From contig NZ_VSZS01000063.1 in assembly GCF_008180155.1 (NCBI RefSeq), forward strand, positions 62,001 through 126,000: 64,000 nt of DNA, written 5' to 3'. Both the position numbers and the translations under genes were made by a program. Positions within the stretch are counted from its first letter, which is position 1, and each line of letters starts with the position of its first letter. Source of the stretch: Neoaquamicrobium microcysteis. Lineage in GTDB: Bacteria > Pseudomonadota > Alphaproteobacteria > Rhizobiales > Rhizobiaceae. This document shows, piece after piece, positions 46,361 to 55,250 of this stretch. A model generated the notes under the pieces. It had not been told where the DNA came from and searched no databases. It saw only the letters and a list, made by a program, of their open reading frames with translations.

Positions 46361-48392
46361 AATTCGCAGGCGGCAGGTTGAGACGGTAGCCCGGAACGAT
46401 GCGGCCGGGGTCGCCGCGCAGGTCGGGGTTGAGGTCGAGCAATTCGGGATAGCGGTTGCCGTCGCCCAACACCTCGGTAGCGATCGACCAGAGCGACTGG
46501 CCGGGCTGCACCAGATGCGTCGCCGGCTGCGCTGGCTGCCCGGCAGATACCGTCTCCACCTCGGGCGCCGGCGATGCGCGGCCGGCCGGATCGTCCGGCA
46601 TGGGCACCATGCCCGCCTGCAGCGTCTCCTGCTCGGCTTCCGGCTCCTCGGCCTCGGCCCGCTGCTCGACGGGCGGCATGCCTTCGGCCAGCTTGCGCTC
46701 GGCATCTTCCTTGACGTCGTCGTCGGGCTCCAGCGCCAGCGCGTGACGCCACTGGAAGGTCGCTTCCAGCTTGCGGCCGACGCGCCAGTAGGCGTCGCCC
46801 AGATGGTCGTTGAGGATCGGGTCGGCCGGCATCAGGCCGACGGCGCGTTCAAGCTCGCGCACCGCGTCCTCGAAGCGTCCCAGCCGGTAGAACGCCCAGC
46901 CAAGCGAATCGACGATATAGCCGTCGCTGGGGCGCAGGTTCACCGCGCGCTGGATCATGTCCAGACCTTCTTCGAGGTTCCGGTTCATGTCGACCCAGGA
47001 GTAGCCGAGATAGTTGAGCACCTGCGGCTGGTCGGGGAAGAGTTCGAGCGCCTTGTGGAAGTTGGGTTCGGCCTTGTCCCACTCCTTCAGCCGCTCATAG
47101 GCGATGCCGCGCTGGTAGAAGATGTTCCACTCGGCCCGCGTCGGCTCGCCCATGCGGGCCACAGCTCTCTCGTAGAGGTCGGCCGCGGCGCGGAAATTCT
47201 CCTGCCGCGCATAGACGCCGCCAAGCGCTAGATAGGCGCGCATGTCGTCTTCGTCTTCGGCCAGGGCGATCTGCAAATGCTCGATCGCCTCGCCATAGCG
47301 TTCGAGGTCGGCGAGGTTCAGGCCGAGCTGCAATTCGGCGATGTGCTTCATGGGGGAAGCATCGGGAACCTTGGCGTAGTGGGAAATGGCGATCTCCGCC
47401 TGTCCCTGCTGCTCGGCGACACCGGCGAGCTGGACCAGTATGGCATCGCTGTCGGGGCGCAGCGTCACTGCGTATTGCAGGTAAAGCCGCACGAAGGATT
47501 CGCCGCCGCTGCGGTTCAGGGCCGTGGCGAGGTTGAGCAGCGCTTCGGCAGCGCCGGCGGCCGCATCGGGCACCAGCGGCGCCACGTCGGCGCCCGCGTC
47601 CATCTGTTCGCGCAGCGCTTCCAGCGTCACGCGGCCGGAGGCGAACTCGTCGGCCTGATCCAGCACCTCAAGCGCGGCTTCGTCTTCGCCCTGTCGCGAC
47701 AGGAAGCCGGCATAGGCCTCCAGAGCGCGCAGATAGGCCTCGGGAGCGGCACCGCCGCCCGACACGTTGGTAGCGGTTGCCTCGTAGGCCTCGCGCGCCG
47801 CTTGCTCGTTGCCGGCCTGCTCAGCGATGAGTGCGCGGTGATAACCGACGAACAGGTCGTACCAGTCAGGCCCGGAGAGATTGTCGATAAAGGCGAGCGC
47901 ACCCTCGCCGTCGCCCGCGCCGAGCTTGGTCCATGCGATCATCAGCCCGGTGATGAGCCGGTCGAGGTCGGATTCGAGCGACAGCTTGAGCCACTCTTCG
48001 GCTTCCTCGAAGCGACCGTTGCGGATCGAATCGATCGCCAGCGCCACGCGCGAGAACCGCTCGACCTCCGGGGCGTCCTTGAGCTTCTCGGCGTAGGGCA
48101 GCGCCGCGTCGAAATCGCCCTTCGAGACCAGTCCCAGAAGCAGGCTCTGCTGGAGCGTCTGGTTGTCGGGATCGAAGGCGGTGGCGCGGCGATAATAGGC
48201 GATGGCCGCGTCGAGATCGTTGTCGGTCTCGGCTATACGCGCCGCCAGATAGGCGCCCGAAAGCGAATTGACGCGTACCGTGTCGGGCTGGGTTGTCGTA
48301 TTAGGCTGGCTGGCCAATGCAGGCCCATGTCCAAGCGCGATGCAGGTGGCCACCCCGGCAGCCACGATCCAGCGTCGATTCTTCAGCCGCAT
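46359..48392 (-). CDS. TPR-repeat protein with C-terminal LysM domain
   Basis: A 677-residue exported protein. A leader (RRWIVAAGVATCIALGHGPALA) precedes tetratricopeptide repeats over most of the length; clear TPR units include AAIAYYRRATAFDPDNQTL, AEPNFHKALELFPDQPQVLNYLGYSWVDM and AVRELERAVGLMPADPILNDHLGDAYWRVGR. After an acidic, proline-rich linker (about 570-625) the C-terminus is a LysM peptidoglycan-binding domain: HLVQPGQSLWSIATEVLGDGNRYPELLDLNPDLRGDPGRIVPGYRLNLP. ATG at 48392 follows GGAAGGG. A periplasmic scaffold bound to the cell wall is inferred; the fusion is less common than either part. Confidence 0.9.
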   Translation of the reverse strand: MRLKNRRWIVAAGVATCIALGHGPALASQPNTTTQPDTVRVNSLSGAYLAARIAETDNDLDAAIAYYRRATAFDPDNQTLQQSLLLGLVSKGDFDAALPYAEKLKDAPEVERFSRVALAIDSIRNGRFEEAEEWLKLSLESDLDRLITGLMIAWTKLGAGDGEGALAFIDNLSGPDWYDLFVGYHRALIAEQAGNEQAAREAYEATATNVSGGGAAPEAYLRALEAYAGFLSRQGEDEAALEVLDQADEFASGRVTLEALREQMDAGADVAPLVPDAAAGAAEALLNLATALNRSGGESFVRLYLQYAVTLRPDSDAILVQLAGVAEQQGQAEIAISHYAKVPDASPMKHIAELQLGLNLADLERYGEAIEHLQIALAEDEDDMRAYLALGGVYARQENFRAAADLYERAVARMGEPTRAEWNIFYQRGIAYERLKEWDKAEPNFHKALELFPDQPQVLNYLGYSWVDMNRNLEEGLDMIQRAVNLRPSDGYIVDSLGWAFYRLGRFEDAVRELERAVGLMPADPILNDHLGDAYWRVGRKLEATFQWRHALALEPDDDVKEDAERKLAEGMPPVEQRAEAEEPEAEQETLQAGMVPMPDDPAGRASPAPEVETVSAGQPAQPATHLVQPGQSLWSIATEVLGDGNRYPELLDLNPDLRGDPGRIVPGYRLNLPPAN

Positions 48393-48538
48393 TGCTTCCC
48401 TTCCTTCGGTCCGGCGCATCAGGCAAACCGGACTGACGAGACCTTGAAGGCGTAAAGCATGGCCTTTTTGCGGTCGGGGTTCAATCCGCCTCGCTTCACG
48501 AAGCGGTCAATACCCGTAACGCTTTGGCCGTAGCCCGA

Positions 48539-49558
48539 TCAGTTGACGCGGCTGATGCAGAAGTCGATGACGTCCAGCATCGCCTGCTTCTGCGGGGTCT
48601 GCGGCAGGGGCGCAAGCGCATCGCGGGCTATCTCGCCGAAATGGCGTGCGCGTCCGATGGTATCGCCGATCGCGCCATGCTTGGCCATCAGCTTCTTGGC
48701 ACGCTCCAGCGAATCATCGTCGGTCTGGTCGTTTTCGATCGCCGACTTCCAGAACTCGCGTTCTTCGGCCGTACCGCGGCGATAGCTGAGAATCACCGGC
48801 AGCGTTACCTTGCCCTCTCGGAAGTCGTCGCCGACGTTCTTGCCGAGATCCTCTGCGTTGCCGCCATAATCGAGCGCATCGTCGATGAGCTGGAAGGCGA
48901 GGCCGAGATTGGTGCCATAGGAACGAAGTGCTGCGCGGTCCGTCCTGGATGCGCCGGCCACGATGGGGCCTACTTCGGCGGCGGCGGAAAACAGCGCGGC
49001 GGTCTTGGCCTTGATGACGGCGAGATAGTCGTCCTCGGTGGTCTCGAGATTCTTGGCGACGCCGAGCTGCATCACCTCGCCTTCGGCAATCACCGACGCG
49101 GCCGCAGACAGGATGTCGAGCGCCTCCAGCGAGCCGACATCGACCATCATGCGGAAGGCCTGGCCGAGCAGGAAATCGCCCACAAGGACGCTTGCCTGGT
49201 TGCCCCAGATCATGCGGGCCGTGCGCTTGCCGCGCCGCAGGTCGCTCTCGTCCACCACGTCGTCGTGCAGCAGCGTGGCAGTGTGCATGAACTCCACGCT
49301 GGTGGCCAGCTTCACGTGGCCGTCGCCCTTGTAGCCGAACATCTGCGCGGCGGCCAAGGTGAGCATCGGCCGGAGCCGCTTGCCGCCCGACGAGATGAGG
49401 TGATTGGCAACCTCGGGGATCATCTCCACGTCGGAGCCGGCCCTTGAAAGGATCAGCTCGTTCACGCGGCCCATGTCGGCGCGCGTCAGCGCAATCATCG
49501 CCTCGATGGAAGCGTTCTCCCGCTTGCCGCCCTCGATATTGACTACGACACCCACCAC
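48539..49558 (-). CDS. Polyprenyl (octaprenyl/decaprenyl) diphosphate synthase
   Basis: A 339-residue trans-prenyltransferase that builds the long side chain of ubiquinone. The first aspartate-rich motif is in HTATLLHDDVVDESDLRRGKRTAR, the second in LAFQLIDDALDYGGNAEDLGKNVGDDFREGK, and the allylic-substrate region GGKRLRPML is present. The start is GTG at 49558 with AAGGAG 6 bases upstream; an ATG at 49560 is out of frame. Product chain length (C40-C50) cannot be read from the sequence. It is divergent from the DUF2007 gene. Confidence 0.93.
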   Translation of the reverse strand: MVGVVVNIEGGKRENASIEAMIALTRADMGRVNELILSRAGSDVEMIPEVANHLISSGGKRLRPMLTLAAAQMFGYKGDGHVKLATSVEFMHTATLLHDDVVDESDLRRGKRTARMIWGNQASVLVGDFLLGQAFRMMVDVGSLEALDILSAAASVIAEGEVMQLGVAKNLETTEDDYLAVIKAKTAALFSAAAEVGPIVAGASRTDRAALRSYGTNLGLAFQLIDDALDYGGNAEDLGKNVGDDFREGKVTLPVILSYRRGTAEEREFWKSAIENDQTDDDSLERAKKLMAKHGAIGDTIGRARHFGEIARDALAPLPQTPQKQAMLDVIDFCISRVN

Positions 49559-49694
49559 ATGGAACTCCTTGCGCGCGGTTGGCCCACCGCCATCTTTCGC
49601 GCGGGACTGTAGGCAGGCGCGCCATGCGCGGCAAGTGGCGAATTGGCGCGGCGGGCCGTTTACATTTGCGTTCCAACCTGAAAGCCTCGCCTCC

Positions 49695-49919
49695 ATGATA
49701 GAACTGATGCGCACGAACGATCCCGTCCTGATTTCCTTCGTGGAGGCGCTGCTGCGCGACGCGGGCGTCGGCTATTTCGTAGCCGACCAGAACATGAGCG
49801 TGATCGAAGGGTCCATCGGCATCCTGCCTCGCCGCGTGATGGTTTCGCAGGACGAACTGGAAGAGGCGCGCAGGCTGCTGGCGGATGCCGGCATCGCCGA
49901 CGAGATGAAGGAAAAATGA
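49695..49919 (+). CDS. DUF2007 family small protein
   Basis: A 74-residue protein, MIELMRTNDPVLISFVEALLRDAGVGYFVADQNMSVIEGSIGILPRRVMVSQDELEEARRLLADAG, which fits the DUF2007 (signal-transducer-like, ACT-related) fold: a strand-helix pair with a DPVLISFVEALL helix and a final helix. Function is unknown. Its stop overlaps the start of the downstream methyltransferase by 4 bases (ATGA), so the two are coupled. The ATG lies in a divergent region with the polyprenyl synthase. Confidence 0.88.
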   Translation: MIELMRTNDPVLISFVEALLRDAGVGYFVADQNMSVIEGSIGILPRRVMVSQDELEEARRLLADAGIADEMKEK

Positions 49920-50719
49920 TCGCGCCTGTGGAGACGGCCGACATGCCGGCCAGTCAGATGGAGACGCTCGACGCGTTCCATCGCGGCGACTTCTTTCTGG
50001 TGCAGCCCCGCAAGGGACATCGGGCCGGGATGGACGCCATGATGCTGGCGGCTGCGGTGCCCTCCGGCTTTTCCGGCCGTCTTGCCGATCTGGGCGCAGG
50101 TGCCGGCGCGGCGGGTCTGGCGGTCGCAGCGCGCTGCGAGAACGCAAATGTCGTGCTGATCGAGCGGTCGGAGGAAATGGCCGATTTCGCGCGACGTTCG
50201 ATTGCGCATGAAGCCAATGGCCGCATCGCGGGCCGCGCCGAAATTCTCGTTGCCGACGTCACGCTGACCGGCCGAGCGCGCCAGCAGGCCGGGCTTGCCG
50301 ACCGGATGTTCGATTTTGCCATCATGAACCCGCCCTTCAACGCGGGAGCGGATCGGGCCTCCCCCGATGCGCTTCGCCGCTCGGCACACGTGATGGAAGA
50401 CGACGCGTTGTTCGAGCGCTGGCTGCGCACTGCCTCAGCCATCCTGCGCCCGCGCGGCGGGCTTGCGCTGATCGCGCGGCCGCAGTCGCTTCCCGTCATA
50501 CTTGCGGCGATGGAAGGCCGGTTCGGCGGTGCATGCATCAAGCCGATCCACCCGCGCCCGGACGAGGCCGCAATCCGCATCGTCGTGCGCGCCACACGCG
50601 GCTCGCGCGCGGGCCTCTCGCTCATGCCTGCGCTCTCCATCCACGAAGCGGACGGCGAGCGCTTCTCGGCGCAGACCGACGCCATCACCAACGGACGCGC
50701 GACGCTTTTCGGCGATTGA
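49916..50719 (+). CDS. tRNA1(Val) (adenine37-N6)-methyltransferase-like protein
   Basis: A 267-residue SAM-dependent methyltransferase of the TrmN6/YfiC type. The SAM site is RLADLGAGAGAAGLAVAARC (residues 55-75) and the amino-methylation motif NPPF is in FDFAIMNPPFNAGADRASPD. An N-terminal DAFHRGDFFLVQPRKGHRAGMDAMMLAAAV is typical. The target adenine in tRNA-Val is inferred from the family. Coupled to the DUF2007 gene. Confidence 0.88.
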   Translation: MIAPVETADMPASQMETLDAFHRGDFFLVQPRKGHRAGMDAMMLAAAVPSGFSGRLADLGAGAGAAGLAVAARCENANVVLIERSEEMADFARRSIAHEANGRIAGRAEILVADVTLTGRARQQAGLADRMFDFAIMNPPFNAGADRASPDALRRSAHVMEDDALFERWLRTASAILRPRGGLALIARPQSLPVILAAMEGRFGGACIKPIHPRPDEAAIRIVVRATRGSRAGLSLMPALSIHEADGERFSAQTDAITNGRATLFGD

Positions 50720-50798
50720 AGACCCAAAGTCGGCGCCCCGATATTGCGCACGCCGCGCAAAACCCTACATCCGTTGGGATTTCCAGGAGAAATATCTG

Positions 50799-51656
50799 TT
50801 GAGACGACTTTTCAGCCGCCTTCTTCCCGCCTCGATGCGTTCGAAAGTAACGACCATTCCCGTGATCCGCCTGCATGGCGCCATCATGACGGGCGGTAAT
50901 CAGTTCAGGCCCAGCCTCTCGCTTGCCACCACGGCCGGGCTTATCGAGAAGGCGTTCTCGATCAAGGATGCGCCTGCCGTCGCGATATCGATCAACTCGC
51001 CGGGCGGATCTCCGGTCCAGTCGCGCCTGATCTTTCGGCGCATCCGCGATCTGGCCGAAGAGAAGAACAAGCGTGTCATCGTCTTCGTCGAGGATATCGC
51101 CGCGTCCGGCGGCTACATGATCGCGGTAGCTGGCGACGAGATCATCGCCGATCCATCGTCGATCGTCGGCTCCATCGGCGTTGTGTCGGCCTCCTTCGGC
51201 TTCCAGGACCTCATCAAGAAGATCGGGGTCGAGCGCCGCGTGCATACGGCCGGGCAGAACAAATCCATCCTCGATCCCTTTCGCCCGGAAAAGAAGGAAG
51301 ACGTCGAGCGGCTGAAGACGCTGCAGCTCGAAATCCATGACACCTTCATCAATCTGGTGAAGGAGCGTCGCGGCCCGAAGCTTGCGAATGACCCCGACCT
51401 TTTCACCGGCATGTTCTGGACGGGCGTGAAAGGCGTCGAACTCGGGCTGGTGGACGGCCTCGGCGACATGCGCTCGTTCCTCAAGCAGCGCTATGGCGAA
51501 AAGACGCGGTTGCAGCTCATCACCATGCCGCGCGGGCTCTTTGGGCGAAAGCTCGGCGTGTCGTCATCCCATTCGTCGCAGATCGCTGCCTCTGCGGCCG
51601 ACGGGCTGATCGACGCCGCGGAGGAACGCGCACTGTGGAGCCGCTTCGGCCTTTGA
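50799..51656 (+). CDS. S49-family signal-peptide-peptidase-like protease
   Basis: A 285-residue SppA-like serine protease. The domain core is present: IPVIRLHGAIMTGG, SINSPGGSPVQSRLIF, and the catalytic Ser103 in DIAASGGYMIAVAGDEIIADPSSIVGSIGV; the catalytic lysine probably lies in FQDLIKKIGVERR. There is no clear signal peptide, so it may work at the cytoplasmic face of the membrane. TTG at 50799 is proposed, with AGGAG 9 bases upstream; the first ATG (50835) would cut the family N-terminus. Followed by a small membrane protein gene. Confidence 0.9.
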   Translation: MRRLFSRLLPASMRSKVTTIPVIRLHGAIMTGGNQFRPSLSLATTAGLIEKAFSIKDAPAVAISINSPGGSPVQSRLIFRRIRDLAEEKNKRVIVFVEDIAASGGYMIAVAGDEIIADPSSIVGSIGVVSASFGFQDLIKKIGVERRVHTAGQNKSILDPFRPEKKEDVERLKTLQLEIHDTFINLVKERRGPKLANDPDLFTGMFWTGVKGVELGLVDGLGDMRSFLKQRYGEKTRLQLITMPRGLFGRKLGVSSSHSSQIAASAADGLIDAAEERALWSRFGL

Positions 51657-51735
51657 CGGCTGGCGAAAAAGCACTAGAGTTGGGCGTAACGGCCACAGTA
51701 TCCGCAACGCCCAGCCAACGGGAGGAGACCGGACA

Positions 51736-51921
51736 ATGCCCCAGATCATCTTCTTCGCTCTCGTTGGCGTCGTCGCCTATGTGGGCTACCGCTCATTCAT
51801 CCGCGAGGCCGAGCGCATCACCGCGAGAGCGCGCCGCGCCGAGGCCGAGAAGCAGTCCGGAACCCAGGGCACGCTGGTGAAGGACCCCAAGACGGGTGAA
51901 TATCATCTCCTCAAGGACTGA
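51736..51921 (+). CDS. Small single-helix membrane protein
   Basis: A 61-residue protein: one hydrophobic N-terminal helix (MPQIIFFALVGVVAYVGYRSF), a charged coiled stretch (EAERITARARRAEAEKQSG) and a C-terminal TLVKDPKTGEYHLLKD. The GGGAGGAG site is strong. Such proteins downstream of SppA-like genes are common in rhizobia; the function is unknown. Its 3' end overlaps the ispE start by 26 bases. Confidence 0.82.
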   Translation: MPQIIFFALVGVVAYVGYRSFIREAERITARARRAEAEKQSGTQGTLVKDPKTGEYHLLKD

Positions 51922-52819
51922 TGCCGCGCAGCTTGCGCGCGCGACGCTGGTTGAGCACGCGCCGGCGAAGGTTAACCTTGCGCTGCACGTTACGGGGCGC
52001 AGAGCGGACGGATACCATCTGCTCGACACGCTGGTTGTGTTCACAGGGGCTGGTGATCGCGTTTCGGTATGCGATGCAGACACCGACGCCTTTCATGTCG
52101 AGGGCCGCTTTGCGAGTGGCCTGCAAGGCGAAAGCGACAATCTGGTGCTGCGCGCGCGCGACCTGCTGCGCGAACTTGCCGGCAACGGCAGTCCGGTTTT
52201 CATCATGCTGGAGAAGAACCTTCCCATAGCCTCCGGCATCGGCGGGGGATCGAGCGATGCCGCAGCCACATTGCGGGCGCTTCGCAAGCTCTGGGGGCTT
52301 TCGACAGACGATACTCAACTGAAGCAGGCTGCACTTTCGCTCGGCGCGGATGTGCCGATGTGCCTGGCAGCAACGCCTCTCGTAGCGCGGGGCATCGGCG
52401 ACGAACTGGAGCCGGCGACTGGCCTGCCGCCTCTCGCCATGGTGCTCGTCAACCCCGGCGTGGCCGTGCCTACGCCAGCCGTGTTTCGTGCGCTGGCGAA
52501 CCGCGAGAACCCGCCACTGCCCGCCCTGCCCGCGCGCTGCGGCTTCCACGACTTCACCGCATGGCTGGCCCCCACGCGAAACGACCTGCAGGCGCCGGCC
52601 ATGTCCGTCGCGCCCGTGATCTCCGACGTGCTGGCCGCGCTCGATAACGGCGGTGCCGCGCTGGCGCGGATGTCGGGCTCCGGCGCGACATGCTTCGGGC
52701 TGTTCGGCTCCTTCGCCCAAGCGGAACGGGCGGCAGCCAGCATCGCAGCCGCCGAACCTTCGTGGTACGTTCAGGCTACCGCCACGATCGAGAAAGCCGC
52801 AGCCGATGTCGCGCATTGA
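51896..52819 (+). CDS. ispE: 4-diphosphocytidyl-2-C-methyl-D-erythritol kinase
   Basis: A 307-residue GHMP-family kinase of the MEP pathway. Motifs: EHAPAKVNLALHVTGRRADGYHLLDTLVVF (substrate site), LPIASGIGGGSSDAAATLRAL (ATP-binding glycine-rich loop), and ARMSGSGATCFGLF near the C-terminus. The start is GTG at 51896, inside the end of the small membrane protein gene; overlap suggests coupling. It acts between ispD and ispF, which are not in the window. Confidence 0.94.
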   Translation: MNIISSRTDAAQLARATLVEHAPAKVNLALHVTGRRADGYHLLDTLVVFTGAGDRVSVCDADTDAFHVEGRFASGLQGESDNLVLRARDLLRELAGNGSPVFIMLEKNLPIASGIGGGSSDAAATLRALRKLWGLSTDDTQLKQAALSLGADVPMCLAATPLVARGIGDELEPATGLPPLAMVLVNPGVAVPTPAVFRALANRENPPLPALPARCGFHDFTAWLAPTRNDLQAPAMSVAPVISDVLAALDNGGAALARMSGSGATCFGLFGSFAQAERAAASIAAAEPSWYVQATATIEKAAADVAH

Positions 52820-53363
52820 CGAAAATCGTCCGTTTCTTCCGGTCGGCATAGCGGTGCTGACCGTATCGGATACGCGCGCTCTCGCGGACGACAAGTCGGG
52901 AGCGACCCTTGCTGCTCGTATCGAAGAGGCGGGGCACCGGCTGGCGGCCCGCGAGATCGTCACCGACGATGTCGAGGCCATCCGCTCCGTCGTCATGAAG
53001 TGGTCGAAGGACGACGGGATCGACGTCGTCATCACGACCGGCGGCACTGGCTTTACCGGACGCGACGTGACGCCGGAGGCTCTGGAACCTCTGTTCGAAA
53101 AGCGCATGGACGGCTTCTCGGAAGTCTTCCACCGCATCTCCTACGACAAGATCGGCACGTCGACGATCCAGTCGCGCGCGACCGGCGGCGTCGTCAACGC
53201 CACCTTCGTTTTCGCCATTCCGGGATCGCCCGGCGCGTGCCGCGATGCGTGGGACCATATCCTCAAACCGCAGCTCGACTATCGACACATGCCTTGCAAT
53301 TTCGTGGAGATCATGCCGCGGCTTGATGAGCATCTGAAGCGGGCCGGCGGGAAGAGCGCCTAA
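52806..53363 (+). CDS. moaB: Molybdenum cofactor biosynthesis protein B
   Basis: A 185-residue protein of the MoaB/Mog fold, which in many bacteria adenylates molybdopterin for metal insertion. Signatures: VGIAVLTVSDTR (residues 13-24), DVVITTGGTGFTGRDVTPEALEPLF, SRATGGVVNATFVFAIPGSPGACRDAWDHIL. Length is at the upper end of the family. It overlaps the end of ispE by 14 bases and is convergent with a glycosyltransferase gene. Confidence 0.93.
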   Translation: MSRIDENRPFLPVGIAVLTVSDTRALADDKSGATLAARIEEAGHRLAAREIVTDDVEAIRSVVMKWSKDDGIDVVITTGGTGFTGRDVTPEALEPLFEKRMDGFSEVFHRISYDKIGTSTIQSRATGGVVNATFVFAIPGSPGACRDAWDHILKPQLDYRHMPCNFVEIMPRLDEHLKRAGGKSA

Positions 53364-53875
53364 TCCCTTCTTGGAATCGGGGCAGCCAAGATTTCGGCGC
53401 CCAGCCGGCGCGCGGAGACGGATTTGGCTATGTCGCAAGCCGTACCCTCGCCCCGAGCAAGCGACAGCGCCTGCCTTTTGGTGATGACGAGGCCATCTGC
53501 GAGTGGTCGCCTGCCACCGAATATACGCATCAGGAACGGCTGCTTCGACTGCCTCGCGCGCGTGAAGCGGGCAGCCCCGCTGCCGTGACCGGCATGCTCC
53601 AGCACCGCGTCCATCCACCCGTCCAACAGCCGCGCGCCCGGCTCCAGCAGCAGCAGCCACTCGCTGCGCGCCTGCCTGATTCCTGCTGCGACGCCCGCCT
53701 CGGCCAGATAGCTGCAACCGGCATGTTCAGCGACCGAATGGGTGCGGTCGGACGACCCGTCGTCGCAAACGATCACCTCGCGAACGACACCTTCGACGGC
53801 TCCTCCGACGAGAGAGGATAGCGTGCGCGCGAGCGCGTCCTCATGGTTCCGTGTCTCTATCAGGACGGAGAGCAT
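53360..53875 (-). CDS. Short glycosyltransferase-like protein (GT-A type)
   Basis: A 171-residue protein with the start of a GT2 fold: MLSVLIETRNHEDALARTLSSLVGGAVEGVVREVIVCDDGSSDRTHSVAEHAGC and RSEWLLLLEPGARLLDGWMDAVLEHAG, where the expected D-x-D metal motif is replaced by EPG. The length is about half of a full enzyme. It may be a minimal or degenerate member; ATG at 53875 has no strong ribosome site. The stop overlaps the moaB stop region. Function uncertain. Confidence 0.7.
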   Translation of the reverse strand: MLSVLIETRNHEDALARTLSSLVGGAVEGVVREVIVCDDGSSDRTHSVAEHAGCSYLAEAGVAAGIRQARSEWLLLLEPGARLLDGWMDAVLEHAGHGSGAARFTRARQSKQPFLMRIFGGRRPLADGLVITKRQALSLARGEGTACDIAKSVSARRLGAEILAAPIPRRD

Positions 53876-53972
53876 GAAACGGCCATAGCCTAAAGCGCCG
53901 GCCAAAACCAGTGTTGCGCCGCAGCAAAGAAAGTTCTTGCTTTGTTCCGTTTCGGAAAATAGGAATAGTTTC

Positions 53973-55163
53973 ATGGAACGCAGGCGAGTCGCTCGCCGAT
54001 GGAGCCCGGAAATGGAACCTGTCAGACAGGCGGATGTTGCCGCCTTTGCCAATGGCGCGCCGATGGCGAATGCACTGATCGAGGAAAGCGGCATGCGCGT
54101 CGGCTTCGACCGCAGGCGCGGCAGGGCTGCGGGCGTCAACCCGTCGGGACGCTACGAGCCGCTGACACGGCATGTCTTCGATGACGGCTGGAGCAGCCTT
54201 GAGGAACTGCCGCCGTTCAAGACCGAGGTGCAGGTCGAGAAGCCGCGCAGCATCATTACGCGAAACACGTCGCCCGACATCTCTTTCGACCGCTCGATCA
54301 ACCCCTATCGTGGTTGCGAGCATGGCTGCGTCTACTGCTTTGCGCGTCCCACCCATGCCTTCATGGGGCTTTCGCCGGGGCTCGACTTCGAGGCGAAGCT
54401 GTTTGCCAAGCCCGATGCCGCGCGCCTGCTGGAGCGGGAACTGGCCAAGCCGGGATACGAGCCGCGGACCATAGCGATCGGCACCAACACCGACCCGTAT
54501 CAGCCCATCGAGAAGCAGTGGCGGATCATGCGCGAGGTTCTGGAAGTGCTCGAAGCGCACAACCACCCTGTCGGCATCGTCACCAAGTCGGCGCTCGTGA
54601 TGCGGGACATCGATATTCTCGGCAGAATGGCCGAGAAGGGTCTGGCCAAGGTTGCACTGTCGGTCACCACGCTCGACCGCAAGCTGGCACGGGCGATGGA
54701 GCCCCGCGCTGCGACACCGCCTCTGCGGCTTGAAGCGATGCGCGCGCTTTCGGATGCGGGCATACCGGTGTCGGTGATGATCGGTCCGGTGATCCCCGCG
54801 CTGAACGACCAGGAGATCGAGCGCATACTGGACTCGGCCTATGCGGCGGGTGCGCGCGAGGCAGGGTACATCATCCTGCGGTTGCCCCTCGAGGTTTCCC
54901 CGATCTTCAAGGAATGGCTCCTGCGCCATTACCCGGACCGCTATCGGCATGTCGTCTCGCTCATCCGCTCCATGCGCGGCGGCAAGGACTATGACGCCGA
55001 GTGGGGCAAGCGGATGAAGGGTGCCGGACCCTACGCGTGGCAGATCGGTCGACGCTTCGAGATCGCGGCAAAACGCCTCGGCCTCAACACGGAAAGACGG
55101 CGTCTGCGCAACGACCTGTTCAAGCAGCCGGGAGGTGCCGGCCAGCAACTGGTCCTGCTTTAG
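53973..55163 (+). CDS. PA0069-family radical SAM protein
   Basis: A 396-residue radical SAM enzyme. The cluster motif is in SINPYRGCEHGCVYCFARPTHAFMG (CxxxCxxC, residues about 112-136), preceded by ITRNTSPDISFDRS and followed by AIGTNTDPYQPIEKQWRIMR. This matches the PA0069 family, related to spore photoproduct lyase and thus possibly involved in DNA photoproduct repair; function in this family is not established. ATG at 53973 is preferred; ATG at 54012 is possible. Followed by two hairpins before rnhB. Confidence 0.9.
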   Translation: MERRRVARRWSPEMEPVRQADVAAFANGAPMANALIEESGMRVGFDRRRGRAAGVNPSGRYEPLTRHVFDDGWSSLEELPPFKTEVQVEKPRSIITRNTSPDISFDRSINPYRGCEHGCVYCFARPTHAFMGLSPGLDFEAKLFAKPDAARLLERELAKPGYEPRTIAIGTNTDPYQPIEKQWRIMREVLEVLEAHNHPVGIVTKSALVMRDIDILGRMAEKGLAKVALSVTTLDRKLARAMEPRAATPPLRLEAMRALSDAGIPVSVMIGPVIPALNDQEIERILDSAYAAGAREAGYIILRLPLEVSPIFKEWLLRHYPDRYRHVVSLIRSMRGGKDYDAEWGKRMKGAGPYAWQIGRRFEIAAKRLGLNTERRRLRNDLFKQPGGAGQQLVLL

Positions 55164-55215
55164 GATTTTTGACGAATTCCGTCCGGCTTCCCTGTCCCCC
55201 TCGACGCCGACGGAG

Positions 55216-55246
55216 CCTTCCCGCCCCGCCCCAAAAGGCGGGAAGG
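55216..55246. other. Hairpin downstream of the radical SAM gene
   Basis: CCTTCCCGCC (55216-55225) and GGCGGGAAGG (55237-55246): 10-base perfect arms with an 11-base loop. There is no T-run, so termination would be weak; it precedes a second inverted repeat across the rnhB start. Confidence 0.6.
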
Positions 55247-55250
55247 ACTT

